Source: CATOSK01 sp963665735 (GTDB taxonomy: Bacteria > Chloroflexota > Dehalococcoidia > Lucifugimonadales > UBA3495). From it: a stretch of DNA of 64,000 nucleotides. This document shows, piece after piece, positions 8,677 through 16,102 of the stretch. The stretch spans positions 1,488,001 through 1,552,000 of the forward strand of contig OY762444.1 in assembly GCA_963665735.1 (NCBI GenBank), written 5' to 3'. Under the pieces are notes generated by a model. It was not told where the DNA came from and made no database searches. It saw nothing but the letters and a program-made list of their open reading frames with translations. The translations under genes were made by a program, and so were the position numbers. Positions within the stretch are counted from its first letter, which is position 1. Each line of letters begins with the position of its first letter.

Positions 8677-9138
8677 ATGACCACCAACAAAGGTAAGCAG
8701 GCTGACGGGAAAAGTGCCGGGCAGCCCAAGAAGAAACCCGCCTTCGTCACCCGTTATGTAGCGGTTGACTCCCACCTGTCCGAACGCAACGGCTCCACCG
8801 ATTCGGTGTACGGTTTGGCCGGTGAACGCCCCGCCGGCCGTAAGCTGGCCCAAGACATCGCCAGCACTTGCAATCAACTGGACGCCGAAGGCTACAACAT
8901 TCTTTCCATAGTGCCGATAACCAGCGGACGGGCCGTTGAAGCCACGGTCGAAGCCGCCGAACTAGTGCATGGGCGCACGTACAGCCAACAGGTCGAAGTG
9001 GAGCCGGAATCCTCGGTCAATCAGTTCGGAATTATCGGCGTTCCAATGCGCCGGTATGAAACCAAACACTACGTTGACACCGGGGTTGGTTACAGTGTTA
9101 CAGACGGCGTAGTCATCACCGCGCAACTCCGCAAGTAG
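8677..9138 (+). CDS. Conserved-looking hypothetical protein, 153 aa
   Basis: Family not recognised. The ATG at 8677 was chosen because AGGAGG lies about ten bases upstream; an upstream in-frame start lacks this. The first ~20 residues are Lys/Gly-rich and probably disordered. The rest alternates short strands and helices (VTRYVAVDSHLS, GRKLAQDIASTCNQLDAEGYNILSIVPITSG, GVVITAQL), suggesting a small soluble alpha/beta domain. There is no signal peptide or membrane segment. It is followed by a hairpin and appears monocistronic. Confidence 0.6.
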   Translation: MTTNKGKQADGKSAGQPKKKPAFVTRYVAVDSHLSERNGSTDSVYGLAGERPAGRKLAQDIASTCNQLDAEGYNILSIVPITSGRAVEATVEAAELVHGRTYSQQVEVEPESSVNQFGIIGVPMRRYETKHYVDTGVGYSVTDGVVITAQLRK

Positions 9139-9183
9139 CCACGTCGTCAAACCGCCGGGTCAGTCCCGAAGGTCGGACAAAGT

Positions 9184-9226
9184 AATCCCGCTGCGCACAA
9201 CGCCGCCGATGCAGCGGGATTGCTCT
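9184..9226 (+). terminator. Probable terminator hairpin
   Basis: An eleven-base stem (AATCCCGCTGC at 9184-9194, GCAGCGGGATT at 9211-9221) with a 16-base loop, then GCTCTTT, about 45 bases after the 153-residue gene. The loop is long and the T-run short, so termination is likely but not certain. Confidence 0.55.
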
Positions 9227-9280
9227 TTCAGCAATCCCTATCCCAAACCCGAAAGCAGAATCAAGAGATTCCAGCAAACG

Positions 9281-9697
9281 ATGACTGACAGGTCTCCGCC
9301 AGAACCCTATCGCCAGCGTGGACTTAGCGCAACCGATTATCGCTGCCAGGCCCGCCATTTCCAGGGTCTCAGTCGTCACCTTCTTGCGGCGGGCAGATTG
9401 TCAGACGCCTCTGAGTACGGCTGGGCTGCCGCTGTATGGATGGCCAAAGCCGTCGCTGAAACCCAGGGTTGGCGGTATCACTCCGGCGACGAGATTTTTG
9501 ATGTAATGCGCCGAGCTCAACAATTGGCAGGGGATGATAAAGTGTCCGCATTGAGGCCGCATATAGGTGTCTTGCTGGATTACTCGGGGCGCCGCCGGCG
9601 ATTTCTTCACGCTGAGGAAATTGCCTACCACTTCCAGAAAGTTGCAACCCTGCTGGACATTCTGGAGCCGATGACCGAAACCGACGCAACACTGTAA
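9281..9697 (+). CDS. HEPN-like small helical protein
   Basis: A 138-residue, mostly helical protein. The stretch RHLLAAGRLSDASEYGWAAA (about residues 28-47) followed by AVWMAKAVAE and LRPHIGVLLDYS resembles the PaREP1/HEPN-type four-helix proteins that often pair with nucleotidyltransferases. No nucleotidyltransferase lies next to it and the catalytic RxxxxH of HEPN RNases is not obvious, so function is open. The ATG at 9281 was chosen over an in-frame upstream start inside the terminator hairpin. Two other HEPN-like proteins of similar size are at 32476-33293. Confidence 0.5.
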   Translation: MTDRSPPEPYRQRGLSATDYRCQARHFQGLSRHLLAAGRLSDASEYGWAAAVWMAKAVAETQGWRYHSGDEIFDVMRRAQQLAGDDKVSALRPHIGVLLDYSGRRRRFLHAEEIAYHFQKVATLLDILEPMTETDATL

Positions 9698-9750
9698 CGG
9701 GTTATCGCAATGCCAAGTGTAAACGGCCTAACCTTAACGGAAGGTGAAAG

Positions 9751-10785
9751 ATGACTGCCAGTCCACAACGCTCCAACATTGTTGAGACCAGCGACACTAT
9801 TGAGGCCATTGAGGAATGTTACCGGCTGGGCTGGAGCGACGGCCTGCCGGTAGTCCCTCCCGAGGAATACAAAGTCCGGCAGATGTTGGCCTACTGCGGC
9901 ATGACCGGAGAGGAAGAATTGCTGTCGCTGGATATGCGGCGGCGGGTGCTGACCTCGGAAAACGCCGCCGCCAACGCCGTGATGGCCGGCTGCCTCCCCG
10001 AGTATTTTCCGGTGCTGGCTACCACGCTGCGGACGTTGGAAGAAGAAAAGAACTTCGTCAACATGGCCGCCGCCTCCACCAGTTCCCCCAGCATCCTGAT
10101 GATTGTCAATGGCCCTGTCCGGGAGCAAATCGGCATTAACTCCAAGGACGGCCTTTTCGGGCCGGGGTTTCGGGCCAACGCCTGCCTGGGCCGGGCGGTG
10201 CGGCTCTGCTTTATGAATGGTTTTGACGCCTGGCCCGGCACTCTTGACCGGGGCACCCTGGGCAACCCCACCAAATATACTTTCTGCATCGGGGACAATG
10301 AGGAAGATTCCCCTTGGGGGCCGCTGCACGTCAGCCGGGGTTTCCTGCCGCAGGACAGTTGCGTCACCACCGCCGTGGCCTACAACGCCATTACCGTCAA
10401 CAACCGTTACAGCAGCAGCGGGCGCGACATTCTCCTGTCCCTGGCCGACACTATCAAGTCCACCGCTCTGTCCCACCGTTTCCCCGCCGAATGGGTGGTC
10501 GTCTTTGGCCCCGAACACGCCCAGGCCCTGCAACAAGACGGTTGGACTCGACTGGACATTCAGCAATTCCTGATTGAAAACACCGGACGCTCCCGTAGCG
10601 AGTTGGTCAGGCTGGGCGCGAAAATGGGGCCGGAACGCCCCGGCGATGAGCAGGTAATCCTGCGCTGCGCCAATAACCCGGAGGATATTCTGATTACGCT
10701 GGGCGGCGGCACCGGAGGGCGTTACAGCGCCATTATTGACACCACCGGGTTCAAAATTCGCACGCGGAAGATAGAGATTCCGTGA
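9751..10785 (+). CDS. Uncharacterised GWSDGLPVVPP-motif protein
   Basis: A 344-residue soluble protein beginning with a helix that leads to GWSDGLPVVPP (residues 27-37). I associate this signature with a family of unknown function in Chloroflexota and actinobacteria. The middle holds MAAASTSSPSILMIVNGP (near 103) and a Gly-rich FGPGFRANACLGRAVRL (near 135); the end is GGGTGGRYSAIIDTTGF. I recall such proteins co-occurring with UGSC-family selenoproteins, one of which is 4 kb away (14090-14653), but cannot verify this here. A GGAAGGTGAAAG ribosome site precedes the ATG and a terminator follows, so it is a single-gene unit. Confidence 0.6.
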   Translation: MTASPQRSNIVETSDTIEAIEECYRLGWSDGLPVVPPEEYKVRQMLAYCGMTGEEELLSLDMRRRVLTSENAAANAVMAGCLPEYFPVLATTLRTLEEEKNFVNMAAASTSSPSILMIVNGPVREQIGINSKDGLFGPGFRANACLGRAVRLCFMNGFDAWPGTLDRGTLGNPTKYTFCIGDNEEDSPWGPLHVSRGFLPQDSCVTTAVAYNAITVNNRYSSSGRDILLSLADTIKSTALSHRFPAEWVVVFGPEHAQALQQDGWTRLDIQQFLIENTGRSRSELVRLGAKMGPERPGDEQVILRCANNPEDILITLGGGTGGRYSAIIDTTGFKIRTRKIEIP

Positions 10786-10811
10786 GTTGACCACGGCTCA
10801 AGTCACAAAAA

Positions 10812-10845
10812 ACGGGGGCGCGCTTACACGGTCGCCCCTGTTTTG
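10812..10845 (+). terminator. Rho-independent terminator
   Basis: The stem ACGGGGGCG pairs with CGCCCCTGT around an ~11-base loop and runs into TTTTGT. It lies about 27 bases past the stop of the 344-residue gene. The A-run on the other side would let it also serve the convergent yoeB transcript. Confidence 0.75.
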
Positions 10846-10868
10846 TCAAACGCTATTGCAGCCCCAAG

Positions 10869-11123
10869 TCAGTAATGGAACCGCAGTTGGGCTATGAACA
10901 CCTTATCATCCTCGACTTTGTAAACAATCCGATGCTCCAGGGTAATCCTGCGTGACCAGTACCCCGCCCAATCGTTCCGTAAAGGCTCCGGCTTGCCGAT
11001 TCCCTGATGCGGCGACCGCTGAATTTCCCTGATGAGCCTGTTGATGCGATTGAGGATGCTCCGGTCAGTCCTTTGCCAGTGCAAGTAGTCTTCCCAAGCG
11101 CTTTCCGAGAATACCAGGTTCAC
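10869..11123 (-). CDS. yoeB: YoeB-family mRNA interferase toxin
   Basis: An 84-residue Txe/YoeB toxin of the RelE superfamily, which cleaves mRNA on the ribosome. The N-terminal SESAWEDYLHWQRTDR, the central GIGKPEPLRNDWAGYWSRRI and the terminal RFHY match the family, including the Glu, Arg and C-terminal His-Tyr used for catalysis. It follows the antitoxin gene with a four-base overlap (11120-11123), the classic yefM-yoeB arrangement. It is normally neutralised and co-repressed by YefM. Confidence 0.92.
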   Translation of the reverse strand: MNLVFSESAWEDYLHWQRTDRSILNRINRLIREIQRSPHQGIGKPEPLRNDWAGYWSRRITLEHRIVYKVEDDKVFIAQLRFHY

Positions 11124-11371
11124 TCGATTAACTCTCGGACGGTTCCCCCGCCGGACTCCAACTCCGCCACCGATTCTTTCAGACGGGCGGCGTTGGCCGG
11201 GCTGCTTAGCAGGTAGGCGGTTTCGTCCAGGGCGTGGTAATCTTCCAGGGAAAGCAGCACCACCGGCGGCCCGTTGCGGCGGGTTATAATGACCGGGGCG
11301 TGGTCGTCGCAGACCTGCTCCATCGTTTTGGAAAGGTTGTTGCGGGCGTAGTTGTAGGTGATTGACCTCAT
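11120..11371 (-). CDS. yefM: YefM/Phd-family antitoxin
   Basis: An 83-residue antitoxin. The N-terminal MRSITYNYARNNLSKTMEQV and RRNGPPVVLLSLEDYHALDE form the YefM DNA-binding dimer domain. The acidic C-terminal tail (after residue 55, LKESVAELESGGGTV) is the part that binds YoeB. It precedes and overlaps the toxin gene. Autoregulation through a promoter palindrome is expected in this family, but I did not find a clear operator in the ~50 bases upstream. Confidence 0.92.
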   Translation of the reverse strand: MRSITYNYARNNLSKTMEQVCDDHAPVIITRRNGPPVVLLSLEDYHALDETAYLLSSPANAARLKESVAELESGGGTVRELIE

Positions 11372-11473
11372 GGCTAATCTCCGAATTGACCTGTTGCGTT
11401 CATCCTACAAGCGCCGGTAATGTTTAGCAATTGGCGCATCCCGGTCAAGTTAGACCGAAAAGGAAGGCCCTTG

Positions 11474-12496
11474 ATGGATTTCGGCGTGTTTACCATGTTC
11501 ACTACCCGGCAGGACGAAACCCAGTTTGACGCCTTCCAGGAATGGTTCGGGGTTGTCCAAGCTGCCGAAGACCTGGGACTGGATACCTTCTGGATTGGCG
11601 AGTCCCACTTCCGCCCGGAGCGCGCGGTCATGGCCTCCCCGCTTATCGGAGCCAGCGCCATCGCCGCCCGCACCCAGCGCATCAAGGTTGGGCTGGCGGT
11701 GCAGGTGCTGCCCCTGGCGAATCCTCTTCGCATCGCCGAAGAAGCCGCCATCGTTGACCATATAAGCCAAGGGCGGTTGGTGTTTGGCGTGGGCCGCAGT
11801 TCCTTCCTGGAATCCTACCAGGGCTACAACATAGATTACGGGGAAAGCCGGGGCCGTTTCGCCGAGTCGCTGGACATCATCCTCCAGGCGTGGGGAGACC
11901 AACCCTTTTCCTACGACGGCGAGTTTTACCAGTTCCACGACGTTGACCTGGTTCCCAAGCCCTACCAACGGCCCCATCCGCCGGTGCGGGTGGCGGTGGA
12001 AAGCCGCGACACCTTTGCCAAGACGGGCAGTTTGGGCTTTCCCATCTTCATGCGCCACCAGATGTCCATACCGGAGCTTCAAGACCTGCTGGGCCAGTAC
12101 CAGGACGCCCGCCGGCTGGCCGGATTCGACGGCCCTAACGACGTAATTTTGCAGGTGGGGGCCTACGTCGCCGAGACGGAGGAAGGGGCCTACCACGACC
12201 CCCAGGCCAGCGCCATGCACCGCGTCCGGGTAATTCAGCAGCACCTACACCAGACCGGGGATGAAGAGACCTACCAGCGGTTGCAGCGTTCCGCCAACGT
12301 CACCTATGACGAACTCCTTGACCGGCTGGCCTTCGGCACTCCCGACGCCGTGGCCGACAAGATTCGCCAGTATCGGGAGGGCTTGGGCATTACCGGCATT
12401 TCCATAGACATCAACCCCGGCGGCCAGATTCCTCCCGACAAGGTAATGAACTCGCTGCGCCTGTTCGCCGAAGAGGTCATTCCCCAATTCCGATAG
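11474..12496 (+). CDS. Luciferase-like flavin monooxygenase (LLM class)
   Basis: A 340-residue bacterial luciferase-type TIM-barrel oxidoreductase using FMNH2 or F420. The barrel opens with MDFGVFTMF; AAEDLGLDTFWIGESHF (near 30-46), RTQRIKVGLAVQVLPL (near 72) and GVGRSSFLESYQGYNI (near 108) are standard LLM landmarks. Substrates range from aldehydes to alkanesulfonates and cannot be predicted. ATG 11474 has AGGAAGG seven bases upstream; an in-frame ATG at 11420 would add 18 residues and lacks a ribosome site. Genes of this class are expanded in SAR202-type genomes, in line with the organism guess. Confidence 0.88.
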   Translation: MDFGVFTMFTTRQDETQFDAFQEWFGVVQAAEDLGLDTFWIGESHFRPERAVMASPLIGASAIAARTQRIKVGLAVQVLPLANPLRIAEEAAIVDHISQGRLVFGVGRSSFLESYQGYNIDYGESRGRFAESLDIILQAWGDQPFSYDGEFYQFHDVDLVPKPYQRPHPPVRVAVESRDTFAKTGSLGFPIFMRHQMSIPELQDLLGQYQDARRLAGFDGPNDVILQVGAYVAETEEGAYHDPQASAMHRVRVIQQHLHQTGDEETYQRLQRSANVTYDELLDRLAFGTPDAVADKIRQYREGLGITGISIDINPGGQIPPDKVMNSLRLFAEEVIPQFR

Positions 12497-12662
12497 CCCG
12501 GCGGACGGCTGTTGGTCAAAGGGGCGTCGGTGCGACAGGCTTGGAGTCAAGGACATTCCCCCAGCGTTTGCGGGGGTATTGGGAATCGGATTAAACTGGC
12601 CGGGGACAATCTTGGCGCGGCCCCATCCGAGCGGGAAAGCCGTCTAAACGGAAGGAGGGAGC

Positions 12663-13517
12663 ATGGTTCGGTATAACAAGGTTATCGAGTTGTTGGAGCA
12701 GGGCAAGCCGGTTTTCTGTTCGGGGCTGGTGTGGAACGGGAATCTGGACGACCTGGCTTTCGTGGCGGATTCGGACTACGACATGACCATCATCGAAATG
12801 GAACACCAGGACTTCAATTTCGACAAGCTGCGGATGTCGCTCCAGTTCCTGCTGTCACGGAAGAAGATTGCGGCCGGCGGGTCATTGCAGGCTGACCCGG
12901 TGCCGCTGGTGCGGGTGCCGCCCAACGTGCGGGAGCGGAACCAGTGGGTTCTTAAGCAGGCGTTGGATACGGGGGTTTACGGGCTGGTGCTGCCGCACTT
13001 GAACACGGTGGAGGACGCGCAGGCGGCGGTGGTGGCGGCCCGCTATCCGCAGGTGCCGGGCGTGGCGGACTTTGAGCCGGAGGGGGAACGGGGCTGGTGG
13101 TATCGTATCGCCCCGCGCTACTGGGGATTGACGCCGGCCGAGTATTACGACGCGGCCGACCTGTGGCCGCTGGACCCGGACGGGAATATGCTGCTGATGG
13201 GGATTATCGAGGAACCCCACGGCGTTGAAAACCTGAAGGACATACTGCGGGAAGTGAAGGGAATCGGGGCGATATGGGCTGGCCCGGGAGATATGTCGGT
13301 GGCGATGGGGCATAAGGGGAACGCCGGGCACCCGGACGTGCAGGCCAACCTGCTGCGCATCCTGGAAACGTGCAAGGACGCGGGAGTGCCGTGCGCGACG
13401 GGAGCCACCGCCAACGAAGTTCCCATGCGGCTGGAGCAGGGGTTCAACATCATTATCACGTCGCCGGAGACGACGACGCGGGGGCTGGACGAAGGGCGGC
13501 GGTTGGCCGGCCGGTGA
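12663..13517 (+). CDS. HpcH/HpaI-type class II aldolase
   Basis: A 284-residue TIM-barrel lyase of the HpcH/HpaI aldolase/citrate lyase family, which cleaves or forms 2-keto-3-deoxy acids with a divalent metal. Visible motifs are MTIIEMEHQDFNFDKLR (near 42), the basic PLVRVPPNVRE (near 80), GLVLPHLNTVEDAQ (near 110) and GPGDMSVAMGHKG (near 207). A strong AAGGAGGGAGC site sits directly before the ATG. The gene is single, about 165 bases after the monooxygenase gene and in the same direction, so co-transcription is possible but unproven. The true substrate is unknown. Confidence 0.85.
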   Translation: MVRYNKVIELLEQGKPVFCSGLVWNGNLDDLAFVADSDYDMTIIEMEHQDFNFDKLRMSLQFLLSRKKIAAGGSLQADPVPLVRVPPNVRERNQWVLKQALDTGVYGLVLPHLNTVEDAQAAVVAARYPQVPGVADFEPEGERGWWYRIAPRYWGLTPAEYYDAADLWPLDPDGNMLLMGIIEEPHGVENLKDILREVKGIGAIWAGPGDMSVAMGHKGNAGHPDVQANLLRILETCKDAGVPCATGATANEVPMRLEQGFNIIITSPETTTRGLDEGRRLAGR

Positions 13518-13552
13518 CAGCGTAGCGTTGCAATTTAGGGGGTTTATCGGCA

Positions 13553-13648
13553 CGTCATACCGGCCTGCGCCGGTATCCAGAATCCTTGACATTAAGGACG
13601 TTGTCTCATGCTTGGAATTTCTGGATTCCGGCGAAAGCCGGAATGACG
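13553..13648. repeat. Repeat family A, full copy 1
   Basis: A 96-base element: left arm CGTCATACCGGC...GGTATCC and right arm TTCTGGATTCCGGC...GGAATGACG. The arms are themselves small palindromes and are roughly inverted relative to each other. The gap 13518-13828 holds nothing else recognisable. Confidence 0.8.
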
Positions 13649-13828
13649 AGTTAGAGTCGGGGATTTCTCACCCCAACTTGAGGCCACCTAGTTTTAGAAC
13701 GCTAGCCGGTGACAGCCGATGGTTTCCGTGGGTACTTGGCCTATGCAATAATGGGCCTGCAATCCTTGGGGCAACTCTCAATCGTCGCCCATACCCGGTT
13801 AACGCTGACTTGTTTGAGGCGAAGAGCC

Positions 13829-14029
13829 ATGTCAACCGCAGAATCCGCGTCTTTGGGAGAACGCATCAGCCGTCTGGAAGGGGCTTGGCAATACTTTGCA
13901 ACCAAAGAAGACATTGCCCGGCTGGAGGCCAAATTAGACGCAATGGAAATGCGGCTTTTCATACGGCTTGGCGGGTTGATGGTAGTAGTTGGCGGCGTGG
14001 TAGTAGCCCTTCAGAAGTTTTGGTCCTGA
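13829..14029 (+). CDS. Small coiled-coil membrane-anchored protein
   Basis: A 66-residue protein. The first ~40 residues form an amphipathic helix (LGERISRLEGAWQYFATKED, then IARLEAKLDAMEM), likely coiled coil, followed by one transmembrane segment (GGLMVVVGGVVVALQ) near the C-terminus. This layout resembles the small DUF1640/CCDC90-like tail-anchored proteins; function unknown. The ATG at 13829 follows GAGGCGAAG. An upstream in-frame start would add 40 residues with no clear structure. Confidence 0.55.
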   Translation: MSTAESASLGERISRLEGAWQYFATKEDIARLEAKLDAMEMRLFIRLGGLMVVVGGVVVALQKFWS

Positions 14030-14089
14030 AACCGTCTCCGCCGAACCCCGGCAAACTTCACCCCACAGATTCATAACGGCAGGTGCATC

Positions 14090-14653
14090 ATGGCAGAAAC
14101 CGTTACCGTCCGACATATGCGGCTGGTCAACCCCAAGGGCCTGGAACTGGACTCCGGCCATTTCGACCTTAACCAACGGCCCAACGACCTTACCGGCAAG
14201 CGCCTGGGATTGATGGAAAACTCCAAGGACAATTCCGACAAGCTCCTCTACGAGCTGGGCGAGATTCTCAAGCAGAAGTACGACCTGTCCGAGGTCAAGT
14301 ACTTCAGCAAGCACCACGCCTCCGTTCCCGCCAAGCCCGAAGTAATCCAGAGCGTTCTTGCCGAGGTGGACGTTTTAATCACCGGCGTGGGCGATTGAGG
14401 GTCTTGCAGTTCGTGCAGTGTGCACGACGGCATCGAAATGGAGAAGCTGGGCATTCCCACCGCCTCCATCGTCACCCACGTTTTCATCAACACGGCCAAC
14501 GCCATGACCCGAATGATGGGCGTTCCCGATTTTGATTACGTGGTAGCCAAGCATCCCCTGTCCAGCCTGAACGAACAGGAAATCAAGGAACGGGCGGCTC
14601 AACTGGCCCCGGAAGTTGAGCGCATTCTGCTGGGCAGCAACTCTGCCGGCTAG
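14090..14653 (+). CDS. UGSC-family selenoprotein (TGA at codon 103 read as selenocysteine)
   Basis: Two adjacent same-frame open segments make one 187-residue protein when the TGA at 14396-14398 is read as Sec: the context is ITGVGD-U-GSCSSC. U-G-S-C is the defining motif of the UGSC family, found as Sec or Cys proteins in bacteria and metagenomes and thought to be redox proteins. Sequence resemblance to the family continues on both sides of the TGA (LDLNQRPN-type and TGKRLGLMENSKDNSD upstream; IPTASIVTHVFI downstream). A seven-base-pair hairpin follows the codon at the right distance for a bacterial SECIS. An ordinary pseudogene is less likely because the downstream frame is intact to the end. 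Expression needs selA, selB, selC and selD, none of which is in the window. Confidence 0.85.
14396..14427 (+). promoter_or_regulatory. Sec UGA codon and predicted bacterial SECIS hairpin
   Basis: TGA at 14396-14398, then a perfect stem TCGTGCA (14411-14417) / TGCACGA (14421-14427) with loop GTG (14418-14420). The loop is about 20 bases past the UGA and has a G at its first position, as SelB-recognised bSECIS elements do. Confidence 0.72.
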
Positions 14654-14700
14654 CCCCTGCCGGGATTCCCACCCCCTTCGCGGGAAAGTACGAATGCAAT

Positions 14701-14728
14701 GTAGGGGCGCACGGCCGTGCGCCCCTAC
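14701..14728. repeat. Repeat family B palindrome, copy 1
   Basis: A perfect 28-base palindrome (GTAGGGGCGCACGG and its complement) between the selenoprotein gene and the convergent DMT transporter gene. It could act as a bidirectional terminator, but lacks T-runs. Confidence 0.85.
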
Positions 14729-14774
14729 CCGGTGAACCGCATGGGACTCAAAGCTGGGCGCGGGGTCATAAACC

Positions 14775-15683
14775 TCAGAGCAGGTTCAGCCCGGCGATGC
14801 CGCTTACCACCATTGCCGTTGCCCCCAGCTTGACCGCCAGCACCCGGGCCTCCAGGGGTTCCTCCAGCAACGGGAATGCTTTGGTGCTTAACAGCGTCCC
14901 ATAGATGAACACGAACAGGGGCCGCGTGGCGGTGATGGTTGCCACCATTGACACCGGCCCCAGGCTAATGGCCGCCACGTTGAACCAGACGGCCAGCGGC
15001 GCCAGGGCAAACTCGGCCAGGAACAGCAGCAGAAACGTCCGCCAGTTCCGCAGGGCCGTCGCCAGTTGGCCCCACGCGCCCGGTCGCCACAAGGCCCCCA
15101 GCACGATGCCCATGCCGTAGTTCCGCATGGAAAACACCAACCAGACGGGAAGTTCTTCCAAAGCGTACTTCCCAGACACCATGCCCAGGGCCGTGAACCC
15201 GCTGGCCCCCAGCAGTATCGGCAGCGCGCGGTTCAACCGGATGCCGAATCCGCCGCGCGCCCCCCACATGGATATGGTGAAAGCTCCGGCCACCACCGCC
15301 AAAATGGAGGCCCACTGCCCTACCGACAGGGTTTCTCCCAGGAAAGCCACGCCCAGGAACGCCACCCAGACGGGAAAGGTGTGGATGATGGCCGAGGCCC
15401 GGGACGCCTCTTCCAGCTTGTAGCCCCAGAACATCATCGCCAGCGCGCCGCCCCAGCACAGGCCGGACACCACCGCCGAGGCCAGGGCCAACGGCGGCGC
15501 GTTGGCCGGTATCCCGGCAACCAGCAATCCCGCCGTGGCGTACAGAAACAGGGAGACGGCTACTCCAACGTAGAAGGAGGCCAGGCTGGGCAGGTTGTAG
15601 GAGGCCAGCCGCTTGTCCAGCACCGTGACCATGCCCAGGGTTCCCGCGCTGAGCAGCGCGACCCAAACGTAAAGCAGGCTCAT
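14775..15683 (-). CDS. EamA/DMT-superfamily transporter
   Basis: A 302-residue integral membrane protein with about ten hydrophobic helices arranged as two EamA repeats. The first repeat ends with AFLGETLSVGQWASILAVVAG (near 113-133) and the second with a matching segment near 280. Family members export metabolites, amino acids or drugs across the inner membrane; the substrate cannot be read from sequence. It stands alone on the minus strand with repeat-filled gaps on both sides. Confidence 0.85.
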   Translation of the reverse strand: MSLLYVWVALLSAGTLGMVTVLDKRLASYNLPSLASFYVGVAVSLFLYATAGLLVAGIPANAPPLALASAVVSGLCWGGALAMMFWGYKLEEASRASAIIHTFPVWVAFLGVAFLGETLSVGQWASILAVVAGAFTISMWGARGGFGIRLNRALPILLGASGFTALGMVSGKYALEELPVWLVFSMRNYGMGIVLGALWRPGAWGQLATALRNWRTFLLLFLAEFALAPLAVWFNVAAISLGPVSMVATITATRPLFVFIYGTLLSTKAFPLLEEPLEARVLAVKLGATAMVVSGIAGLNLL

Positions 15684-15800
15684 CCCGTTGCCCCGGGGAA
15701 CCGTCCTGAACTGAAACCGAAACCGCCGGCGTCCGGCGCAACCTCTTTCATGCGGACACCGATTATAGCACCCGCCCGGCCTTAGAGGGTGTGGGATAAA

Positions 15801-15840
15801 TCCCCTCCCCCTCGTAGTGGGAGGGTTAGGGTGGGGGTGG
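15801..15840. repeat. Repeat family C, copy 1
   Basis: A short G/C-run element (CCCCTCCCCCTCG...GGGAGGGTTAGGGTGGGGG) found in four intergenic gaps. The 15684-16102 gap holds only this and a family A copy. Confidence 0.7.
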
Positions 15841-15892
15841 AATCACGTCGGAAAAGGAGTGAAGAAGAAACTTTCAATACACCCGCTTAAAC

Positions 15893-15970
15893 CGTCATTC
15901 TCACGAAGGCCGGAATCCAGCGGCTTGGATGACCGAAGGGTTGTGGATTCCCGCTTTCGCGGGAGTGACG
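15893..15970. repeat. Repeat family A, copy 2 (diverged)
   Basis: Diverged arms CGTCATTCTCACGAAGGCC and GGATTCCCGCTTTCGCGGG, with the same organisation as copy 1. Confidence 0.65.
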
Positions 15971-16102
15971 GTGTCCGGTGGCAGGACGTCCACCAGCGGC
16001 TTGGCCATCGTCCTGGCCCAAATCTTTCCCCATCATTGCCCACCCCAAGGGGTGATGGTATGCTGAACCAACCCCGGCATCCGGCGGAACGGCGCGGTTT
16101 TG

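Noticed and set aside
14090..14398. UGSC gene as a pseudogene broken by a nonsense codon
   Set aside because: The break lies exactly at the U of the UGSC motif, the downstream frame is intact and a SECIS-like hairpin follows.
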